Both the position numbers and the translations under genes were made by a program. A model generated the notes under the pieces. It saw only the letters and a program-made list of their open reading frames with translations, ran no database searches and was not told the origin of the DNA. A stretch of DNA of 64,000 bases from an uncultured Hyphomonadaceae bacterium (lineage in GTDB: Bacteria > Pseudomonadota > Alphaproteobacteria > Caulobacterales > Hyphomonadaceae). The stretch is from the NCBI GenBank assembly GCA_913057945.1, contig CAJXOF010000006.1:62001-126000 (forward strand), in the 5' to 3' direction. Shown here one piece after another: positions 61,089 through 64,000 of this stretch. How positions within the stretch are numbered: the stretch's first letter is position 1; each line of letters starts with the position of its first letter.

Positions 61089-62026
61089 GCGTCTTCGCTC
61101 CGGCGTGCCTCCGGGCCCATATGCTCGGCGCCGCGCTGGCGGGCGAGGTCGATCTGTTTCTGGCGTTCGGCAAAGCGGGCGCGCTGTTCGTCGCTCATTT
61201 CGTCGATGCAGTGCGGGCAGGAAACGCCGGGCACATAGGCCGCTCTGGCCTTGTCCTCATCGGTGATCGGTCGCTTGCAGGCATGGCACATGTCATAATT
61301 GCCGGGAGACAGATCATGGCGGACCGAGACGCGCTCGTCGAAGACGAAACATTCGCCGCGCCATTTGCTCTGGGTTTCCGGCACGGTCTCAAGATATTTC
61401 AGGATGCCGCCCTTGAGGTGGAACACGTCCTCGATACCTTCGGCCTTCACGAAGCTCGTCGCTTTCTCACAGCGGATGCCGCCGGTGCAGAACATGGCGA
61501 CCTTGGGCGTGCGGCCTTCGACGGCCAGTCTCTCGCGGAACGCGCGGAACCAGTCGGGAAATTCGCGGAAGGTCTTCGTTTCCGGGTCGATCGCGCCTTC
61601 GAACGTACCGATGGAATATTCATAATCATTGCGCGTATCGATCAGAACGGTGTCCGGGTCGCTGATCAAATCGTTCCACGCGGTCGGCTCGACATAGGTG
61701 CCGACCAGCGCATTCGGGTCGGTGCCCGGTATGCCCATGGTCACGATTTCCTTTTTCAGCCGCACTTTCAGGCGGAGGAAAGGCATCTCATCGGTTTCAG
61801 AGAACTTGGCTTCGAGGTCCGCTGCACCCGGCAGGGCGCGCAAAGTGGCCAGCGCGGTCTCGATGCCTTCGGCTGTCCCGGCAATCGTGCCGTTCACGCC
61901 TTCAGAGGCGAGCAGCACCGTGCCCTTTACGCCCGCGCCGCAGAGCGTCTCCGCCAGCGCGGCCCGGCGGGCCTCAAAGTCCGGAAAGGAAAAGAATTTG
62001 TAGAAGGCAGCAACAGTGTAGGTCAT
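61085..62026 (-). CDS. trhO: tRNA uridine(34) hydroxylase, rhodanese-like (YceA)
   Basis: 313 residues. N-terminal domain with [15 protein letters not shown], central rhodanese domain with [20 protein letters not shown] and active-site Cys in [15 protein letters not shown], and a C-terminal zinc-like segment CHACKRP...CPHC. TrhO makes 5-hydroxyuridine in tRNA using oxygen. Its stop overlaps the ATG of the GST gene (ATGA). Confidence 0.93.
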   Translation of the reverse strand: MTYTVAAFYKFFSFPDFEARRAALAETLCGAGVKGTVLLASEGVNGTIAGTAEGIETALATLRALPGAADLEAKFSETDEMPFLRLKVRLKKEIVTMGIPGTDPNALVGTYVEPTAWNDLISDPDTVLIDTRNDYEYSIGTFEGAIDPETKTFREFPDWFRAFRERLAVEGRTPKVAMFCTGGIRCEKATSFVKAEGIEDVFHLKGGILKYLETVPETQSKWRGECFVFDERVSVRHDLSPGNYDMCHACKRPITDEDKARAAYVPGVSCPHCIDEMSDEQRARFAERQKQIDLARQRGAEHMGPEARRSEDA

Positions 62027-62186
62027 GCGCCGCCTTATGCCAGATCACGCGGTTTCATACCAGTTTCGACACCAGCATGGCGGCGCGCACATCTTCGGAA
62101 ATACCGGCTGCGGTTTGATCCAGGCCAAGGCATGTCCGCGCAAAACCATGAACGCTCGTGGTGAAGCCTGACAGAGGGGGGCATGT

Positions 62187-62531
62187 ATGGGCACGATCAT
62201 CCATTATGCGCCGCGTGTGCTGGGAATCCTCGGCATCCTGTTGCTGTCGCTGTTCGCACTGGATGTGTTCAGCGTGGACGCGCCGTGGCACCAGACATTG
62301 CTCGGCTTCCTGATCCACATGATTCCGAACTTCGTGCTGGTAGGATTGCTCGTGCTGGCGTGGAATTTTGAGCGGATTGGTGGGTCGCTGTTCGTGGCGG
62401 CGGGGCTGATGCCCGTTTTCCTGCTCAGCAATCCGGTTTGGGTCAACCTGATGCTGGGCGGGCCATTTATCCTGACGGGACTGCTGTTCTGGCTGAGCTT
62501 CTGGACGAAGCACAGGCCGGTCAGGGCCTGA
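62187..62531 (+). CDS. Small four-helix membrane protein (DUF7670-like)
   Basis: 114 residues with four hydrophobic helices (about 10-28, 36-60, 65-82 and 85-106) and a basic tail. The pattern APRVLGILGILLLSLFALDVF and PNFVLVGLLVLAWNFERIGG resembles a small membrane family common in bacteria without known function. It is convergent with ispH by 5 bases. No signal peptide or metal motif. Confidence 0.7.
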   Translation: MGTIIHYAPRVLGILGILLLSLFALDVFSVDAPWHQTLLGFLIHMIPNFVLVGLLVLAWNFERIGGSLFVAAGLMPVFLLSNPVWVNLMLGGPFILTGLLFWLSFWTKHRPVRA

Positions 62532-62536
62532 CCCGC

Positions 62537-63484
62537 TTACTCCGCAAGAATGCGCGGCAGTTTGAAGGTCACGGTCTCACGTGCCGTTTCCACGCGCTCG
62601 ACAGACACGTCGAACTTTTCGCTGCAGGCATCAATCACGCCCTGCACCAGATCTTCCGGCGCGCTCGCGCCAGCCGTCAGGCCCAGCGTCGAAACGCCAT
62701 CCAGCCAGGACCAGTCAATACTCTCGGCGCTGGCGATCAGTTCGGCGCGTGCTGCGCCAGCCCGCTTGGCGACTTCGACCAGGCGGACGGAGTTGGAACT
62801 CGTCTTGGCGCCAATCACGAGCACGAGGTCGGCTCCCGGCGCCAGCGATTTCACGGCGTCCTGACGGTTCGTGGTCGCGTAGCAGATGTCTTCCTTGTGG
62901 GGGCTGGAAATGCCCGGAAACCGCGCCTGCAGCGCCGCCACGATGCCAGCCGTATCATCCACTGATAGCGTGGTCTGGGTGACGAAGGCGACATTGCCTG
63001 GATCCTTCGGTTCGAAGGTCGCGACATCTTGCACCGTCTCGATCAGGGTGATCGTATCGCCCGGCAACTGGCCCATCGTGCCAATCACTTCAGGGTGTCC
63101 GGCATGGCCGATCAGCACGATTTCGCGACCCTCGCGATGGTGGCGCTCGGCCTCGACATGCACTTTGGAGACGAGCGGGCAGGTGGCATCGACGAAGATC
63201 ATGTTCCGGCGCTGGGCCTCGGCGGGCACAGATTTAGGCACACCGTGGGCCGAGAAAATGACCGGACGGTCTTCCGGGCACTCGTCCAGTTCCTCGACAA
63301 AGATAGCGCCAAGCGCCTCAAGTCGGCTGACCACATGCGCATTGTGAACGATTTCGTGGCGCACATAGACCGGCGCGCCCCATTTTTCGAGCGCTTCCTC
63401 GACGATCTGGATTGCCCGATCGACGCCGGCGCAGAACCCGCGCGGCGCGGCAAGTCGGATCACAAGAGGCTGGCTGTCGTTCAT
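62537..63484 (-). CDS. ispH: 4-hydroxy-3-methylbut-2-enyl diphosphate reductase
   Basis: 315 residues, standard IspH. The three cluster cysteines are in [11 protein letters not shown] (about 18), [11 protein letters not shown] (about 103) and ICYATTNRQ (about 202); the substrate Glu/His/Thr segment is [12 protein letters not shown]. It makes IPP and DMAPP in the MEP pathway. The upstream 112-base gap with the divergent lipoprotein gene holds the promoters. Confidence 0.97.
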   Translation of the reverse strand: MNDSQPLVIRLAAPRGFCAGVDRAIQIVEEALEKWGAPVYVRHEIVHNAHVVSRLEALGAIFVEELDECPEDRPVIFSAHGVPKSVPAEAQRRNMIFVDATCPLVSKVHVEAERHHREGREIVLIGHAGHPEVIGTMGQLPGDTITLIETVQDVATFEPKDPGNVAFVTQTTLSVDDTAGIVAALQARFPGISSPHKEDICYATTNRQDAVKSLAPGADLVLVIGAKTSSNSVRLVEVAKRAGAARAELIASAESIDWSWLDGVSTLGLTAGASAPEDLVQGVIDACSEKFDVSVERVETARETVTFKLPRILAE

Positions 63485-63596
63485 TTCGTCCTACTTCCTG
63501 CCTGTGGGCGTTGCGCCGAGACGTCTGGGCCTTTAACACATCTGCAGCAACAGATGGACAGGCCTTTGCATCAGGCCAAGAAGGACACGCCGACGC

Positions 63597-64000
63597 ATGA
63601 TCAAATATGCCCCACTTCTCGCCGCGGTCATTCTCACTGGCTGTGGTGCCGGAAAGCTCGCGGACAGTTTCGACACGCGCCAGAATGCGGGTCCGTGCCC
63701 GCCCGTCGGTGCCCTCTATGATTCGTCGCGTTATGTCGAATTTGATGGCGGCGGCGAGCTTTATTCCAACATCGAATACACGGGTGAAGTGATCGATGTG
63801 CGCTTGTTCTGCCGCTATGTCGGGGACAATCCGCTGGAAGCTGAAGTCGAAATCGACTTTGCCTTTGGCAAGGGGGCAGCGGCAGATTCCAATGCCCATA
63901 CATATCCCTATTACGTCGCGGTCACGCGCCGGAACGGCAAGGTATTGGCCAAGAAATACTTCAACACCGAAGCCAATTTCCAGGGCCAGAAACTGACCGG
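63597..64000 (+). CDS. Lipoprotein of unknown function (partial, runs off the window)
   Basis: Open from the ATG at 63597 to the window end (134 residues so far). Lipobox I-L-T-G-C (Cys about residue 16), mature part starting GAGKLADSFD. Two more cysteines occur in GPCPPVG and RLFCRYVG. The body is beta-rich with alternating charge. AAGGA lies about 12 bases upstream of the ATG. I do not recognise the family; the C-terminus is outside the window. Confidence 0.7.
   Translation, partial: MIKYAPLLAAVILTGCGAGKLADSFDTRQNAGPCPPVGALYDSSRYVEFDGGGELYSNIEYTGEVIDVRLFCRYVGDNPLEAEVEIDFAFGKGAAADSNAHTYPYYVAVTRRNGKVLAKKYFNTEANFQGQKLT

Overview
The window is a GC-rich, gene-dense chromosomal segment of an alphaproteobacterium, most like Hyphomonadaceae/Caulobacterales. 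The evidence is a TipF-like degenerate EAL protein, lineage-restricted families (DUF3035/BamF, DUF2093, TIGR02301), a SAM-II riboswitch in front of metA, a consensus CtrA box, and an alphaproteobacterial-type SOS element before recA. Species assignment is inference. I see no phage, plasmid, CRISPR array, rRNA or complete insertion sequence other than one REP-associated transposase.

Layout. 1-11969 (+): tipF, a MaoC hydratase, ribF, ileS, lspA, a BamF-like lipoprotein and an active/inactive pair of M16 peptidases. 11979-18744: a NrtR-like regulator, an HD hydrolase, a 49-residue membrane protein, a FabH-like synthase, tag, ygfZ and a dihydroorotase-like amidohydrolase. 18745-24242: a TetR-controlled divergent unit whose rightward arm runs through an HD protein, a potassium channel, a feruloyl-CoA-synthase-like ligase and a ThDP enzyme. 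24246-30823: slt, dapA, smpB, a family 5 uracil-DNA glycosylase, a DUF559 nuclease cassette framed by inverted palindromic repeats, and ggt. 30958-36263: a SoxR/glyoxalase pair, TIGR02301, a 2-hydroxyacid dehydrogenase, a sugar dehydrogenase, a crotonase and a nitronate monooxygenase. 36384-43509: small lipoproteins, SDR, Nudix, GT2, patatin, rsmD, tadA and a K+/H+ antiporter. 43516-50321: a GDT1/UPF0016 transporter under a yybP-ykoY manganese riboswitch, LysR, TauE, acyl-CoA dehydrogenase, ttcA, a GIY-YIG protein and rnhB. 50383-53496 is the main accessory region: qor, a RAYT transposase with three REP hairpins, an AT-rich HEPN-like gene and a repeat-containing protein. 53815-64000: an M23 peptidase, recA, alaS, SAM-II plus metA, tRNA-Pro(CGG), GST, trhO, ispH and a truncated lipoprotein.

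Regulation readable from sequence: a SoxR promoter with the expanded 19-bp spacer, a TetR operator, a Mn riboswitch with mutually exclusive downstream helices, a SAM-II aptamer with its promoter directly upstream, and an SOS-like element at recA. Genes are packed tightly: many ATGA/TGATG overlaps, four convergent pairs sharing stop codons, and one head-to-head pair whose start regions overlap by 21 bp.

Most unusual: the AT-rich HEPN-like gene beside the REP/RAYT cluster, the DUF559 cassette (one repeat copy is read as the N-terminus of the glycosylase), and the riboswitch-controlled GDT1 gene. I did not find a convincing multi-gene system of a new kind.
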